A DNA stretch of 7,523 nucleotides from Clostridioides sp. GTDB taxonomy: Bacteria > Bacillota > Clostridia > Peptostreptococcales > Peptostreptococcaceae. The position numbers and the translations under genes are program-made. Below, one piece after another: positions 6,208 through 7,523 of this stretch. How positions within the stretch are numbered: position 1 is the stretch's first letter; every line of letters starts with the position of its first letter. The stretch covers positions 1-7,523 of the forward strand of contig JAISUA010000124.1 in the NCBI GenBank assembly GCA_031272305.1, written 5' to 3'. The notes under the pieces were generated by a model. It was given only the letters and a program-made list of their open reading frames with translations, did no database searches and was not told the DNA's origin.

Positions 6208-6903
6208 TTACATGCCTCCTAACATTTTTAAAACCAAATCTTTAGCGTTGTGTGCTGCTTGAATAACAAATTCATCAAATGTTACTTCTGCACTGTCATC
6301 TGCTTTGTCTGACATAGCTCTTATAACTACAAATGGAATTTTATTTAGATAGCAAACATGTGCAATAGAAGCACCTTCCATTTCAACACAATATGCTTTA
6401 AAAGTTTCTACTATATCATCTTTTATATCTTTTGAACATACAAAAACATCTCCTGAAGCTACTCTTCCTTTGTATGCTTTGTAATCACTATGACCTAAAG
6501 AAGCATTGTATGCTAATTCTACTAGTCTTTCATCAGCTTTGAATATAGATGTGTCTAATCTTGGAATTTCTCCTCTTTCATGACCTGCAAAAGTAGCATT
6601 GAAATCATGTTCTAACGCATCTGTAGATATTACTATATCATTTATTTCAAGTTCATCGTAACAAGCACCTGCTACACCAGTATTTATAACAGCTTCCACA
6701 TCAAATTCACTGATAAGAATTTGAGTGCAAAGTGCTGCATTTACTTTTCCTATACCACATTCAACGACAACAACATCTTTTCCATTTAGACTTCCTATAT
6801 TGAAATTTAAACCCGCCTTACAAAGAACTTGCTTGTCTTTCATAAGTTCTGTATAAATCCTAATTTCTTCGTCCATCGCTCCTATTATTCCAATTCTTTT
6901 CAT
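6208..6903 (-). CDS. mtnN: 5'-methylthioadenosine / S-adenosylhomocysteine nucleosidase
   Basis: MTAN (Pfs) cleaves adenine from 5'-methylthioadenosine, S-adenosylhomocysteine and 5'-deoxyadenosine, clearing SAM by-products; the S-ribosylhomocysteine product can feed LuxS and autoinducer-2. The 231-residue protein has family length. The motifs are MKRIGIIGAMDEEI with catalytic Glu13 (E. coli Glu12), INTGVAGA (73-80), the ASGDVFV stretch (149-155), VEMEGASIAHV with substrate-binding Glu176 (173-183) and IRAMSDKAD with catalytic Asp199 (194-202). The ATG at 6903 has AAGGAG six bases upstream. It is the first gene of the collinear set and is followed after one base by trpS, an uncommon partner. 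No luxS or other SAM-cycle gene lies in the window. Confidence 0.97.
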   Translation of the reverse strand: MKRIGIIGAMDEEIRIYTELMKDKQVLCKAGLNFNIGSLNGKDVVVVECGIGKVNAALCTQILISEFDVEAVINTGVAGACYDELEINDIVISTDALEHDFNATFAGHERGEIPRLDTSIFKADERLVELAYNASLGHSDYKAYKGRVASGDVFVCSKDIKDDIVETFKAYCVEMEGASIAHVCYLNKIPFVVIRAMSDKADDSAEVTFDEFVIQAAHNAKDLVLKMLGGM

Positions 6904-6967
6904 TTATAACTCCTTTTCAACTATAACTATTTTTGTTTACTGATTTTTTAAGTTTTTTTAATTATTT

Positions 6968-6980
6968 TTGATAGTATCAA
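6968..6980. promoter_or_regulatory. Perfect 13-base palindrome TTGATAGTATCAA upstream of mtnN
   Basis: The sequence is TTGATA-G-TATCAA, two 6-base arms around one base, about 65-77 bases before the mtnN start. A loop of one base cannot form an RNA hairpin well, so a dimeric protein site is a more natural reading than a terminator. Its composition is typical of the AT-rich background, so chance remains possible. I cannot assign a regulator. Confidence 0.35.
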
Positions 6981-6987
6981 GATTTTT

Positions 6988-7007
6988 GTGTAAACTTTAA
7001 TTTACAC
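6988..7007. promoter_or_regulatory. Inverted repeat GTGTAAA-N6-TTTACAC upstream of mtnN
   Basis: Two perfect 7-base arms are separated by six bases, 85-104 bases before the mtnN start. The core TGTAAA-N6-TTTACA has the same layout as the E. coli TyrR box, but that regulator is not expected in this group, so the match is only formal. On the plus strand a run of six T begins eight bases after the right arm, so a weak plus-strand terminator is an alternative. Operator function is inference. Confidence 0.4.
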
Positions 7008-7100
7008 CAGCAACTTTTTTACTACGTTTAAAAATTTAATTTATATTATTTATGATTTTTATTCAAAACTTCTCTTTCTTTAAAATAGCTTTTATCTACT

Positions 7101-7130
7101 GAACCTTCCACGACTGAAGTCGAGAGGTTC
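7101..7130. mobile_element. Imperfect palindrome resembling an IS200/IS605 (TnpB) element end
   Basis: GAACCT (7101-7106) pairs with AGGTTC (7125-7130), and inside them CGAC (7111-7114) pairs with GTCG (7119-7122). On the minus strand the core reads CGACTTCAGTCGTGG, a wording I associate from memory with the ends and guide-RNA region of IS200/IS605 elements that carry tnpB. It has more G and C than its surroundings. On the plus strand it is followed by TTTTGCTTTTT, so a plus-strand terminator is the main alternative. No transposase fragment is visible beside it, so at most it is a relic or a small non-autonomous element. Confidence 0.35.
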
Positions 7131-7178
7131 TTTTGCTTTTTAGATGAATTTTTATTTATTTTAATTTATGAATCACTT

Positions 7179-7200
7179 AAAAAAGTCCTAAATACAGGAC
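7179..7200 (-). terminator. Small intrinsic-terminator-like hairpin
   Basis: On the minus strand GTCCT (7200-7196) and AGGAC (7189-7185) form a 5-bp stem with a 6-base loop, followed directly by six T (7184-7179). On the plus strand the same stem is followed by AATTTTTC, so weak bidirectional action is possible. A TATAAT at 7235-7230 lies about 30 bases upstream on the same strand, so a short transcript of about 50 bases could run between them, but no -35 supports it. Confidence 0.5.
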
Positions 7201-7285
7201 AATTTTTCTTACGTTCAGCATTTATCTACATTATATATCAATACAATAAAACTTTCCATAAAAATTTAATAAGTTTTTTTAAGCA

Positions 7286-7335
7286 AAAAAACGAAATGTT
7301 CTGCGAAGACTACGATACAGAACGTTTCGTTTTTT
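7286..7335. terminator. Long bidirectional intrinsic-terminator-like hairpin
   Basis: The 18-base arms at 7286-7303 (AAAAAACGAAATGTTCTG) and 7318-7335 (CAGAACGTTTCGTTTTTT) pair along their whole length, with a single T-G wobble, around a 14-base loop. A/T runs at both bases of the stem give a T-tract on either strand, as in bidirectional terminators. All nearby genes are on the minus strand, so the likely user is a minus-strand transcript entering from the right; no plus-strand gene ends before it in the window. Confidence 0.7.
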
Positions 7336-7389
7336 AGATTTCTTTTTATACAACTTCTACTAAAATATTATAGAGCTTTTTTAAGAAAA

Positions 7390-7431
7390 GTTTGTTAAGA
7401 CGCAAAAAAAGTTTATTTAAGATGCAAAAAA
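7390..7431 (-). repeat. Two adjacent 21-base direct repeats
   Basis: On the minus strand TTTTTTGCATCTTAAATAAAC (7431-7411, given here as one 21-base unit with its first T shared with the adjoining hairpin) is followed directly by a near copy at 7410-7390 with core TTGCGTCTTAACAAAC. The two share TTTTTTGC, TCTTAA and AAAC. They sit just after the large hairpin at 7427-7498 and may be slippage products in a non-coding tract. No function is evident. Confidence 0.5.
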
Positions 7432-7498
7432 TTCGAATCAAAACTTCGATGTACATTAGTTACACATTTCTTGTACATTGATTTTGATTCGAATTTTT
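7427..7498. terminator. Large two-part hairpin near the right edge, probable bidirectional terminator
   Basis: A perfect 17-base inverted repeat (7427-7443 with 7482-7498, core ATTCGAATCAAAA) is continued, after small unpaired bulges, by a second perfect 7-base stem ATGTACA (7449-7455) with TGTACAT (7472-7478), leaving a 16-base loop. The outer stem begins with A and ends with T runs, so a T-tract follows on either strand. It probably terminates a minus-strand gene that ends at or beyond the right edge. The length of the structure is greater than a minimal terminator needs, so a small structured RNA cannot be excluded. Confidence 0.6.
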
Positions 7499-7523
7499 CT
7501 TATACAAGCTTCATTTTCATTAA

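Larger units (their letters stand above)
6904..7523. other. 620-base gene-free region upstream of mtnN
   Basis: I find no convincing protein-coding frame, tRNA or recognisable riboswitch here on either strand. The part next to mtnN (6904-7100) is very AT-rich with two palindromes and no clear -35/-10 pair. The part from 7101 to 7500 holds an IS200/IS605-like palindrome, three hairpins with T-runs and a short tandem repeat. Because no gene on the plus strand ends here, the terminators most likely belong to a minus-strand gene beyond the right edge, or to lost or small transcripts. Confidence 0.7.

Noticed and set aside
7500..7523. Possible last seven codons and stop of a minus-strand gene (reading to TAA at 7502-7500) at the right edge
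   Set aside because: Only 24 bases are visible, too few to tell a coding end from chance; it would fit with the terminator at 7427-7498, but it is not called.
6904..7523. T-box leader or riboswitch for the mtnN-trpS pair (for example a tryptophan T-box or SAM/SAH riboswitch)
   Set aside because: No T-box-like GGTGG core or recognisable riboswitch pattern was seen on the minus strand before mtnN.

Overview
The window is AT-rich (clearly below 40% GC by eye) and carries eight recognisable genes, all on the minus strand. Read in the direction of transcription (right to left) they are mtnN, trpS, lspA, an rluA/rluD-family pseudouridine synthase, pyrR, maf, fhs and the 5' end of an fchA-like gene that leaves the window at base 1. 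The AT richness, strong GGAGG-type ribosome binding sites, a TTG start, the lspA-rluD-pyrR order also known from Bacillus, and the fhs plus stand-alone cyclodeaminase pair point to a low-GC Firmicute. An anaerobic Clostridia/Tissierellia relative such as Parvimonas or Peptoniphilus is a guess, not a demonstrated assignment.

Layout. Bases 1-1889 hold the one-carbon tetrahydrofolate pair: formate-THF ligase, then a cyclodeaminase/cyclohydrolase 56 bases after it. Bases 2067-3320 hold maf, which removes non-canonical nucleotides, and the pyrimidine regulator pyrR. Bases 3465-5037 hold lspA and the pseudouridine synthase, which overlap by 14 bases. Bases 5142-6903 hold trpS and mtnN, separated by one base. 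Bases 6904-7523 contain no gene that I can support, but do contain several hairpins and palindromes.

The proteins are conserved housekeeping enzymes with their key motifs intact, and I see no defence, CRISPR, phage or biosynthetic system. The unusual material lies around the genes. (1) The last 50 bases of pyrR are followed by two decayed tandem copies of themselves, now non-coding. (2) pyrR has a near-ideal Shine-Dalgarno that serves an upstream ATG followed by an in-frame stop (Met-Cys-Leu-stop). An 8-bp hairpin separates it from the real start. (3) The pseudouridine synthase has an acidic N-terminal extension built from about four 12-residue (36-base) tandem repeats, likely to vary in length between strains. 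(4) A 30-base imperfect palindrome near 7101-7130 resembles ends of IS200/IS605 (TnpB) elements. (5) Three further intrinsic-terminator-like hairpins lie between 7179 and 7498, and two perfect palindromes lie upstream of mtnN.

Functional links are loose. MtnN recycles S-adenosylmethionine by-products; TrpS, LspA and the pseudouridine synthase serve translation and envelope maturation; PyrR, Maf and the folate enzymes touch nucleotide metabolism. Shared direction and short spacing suggest co-transcription within pairs. Whether the whole set is one operon cannot be told from sequence alone.
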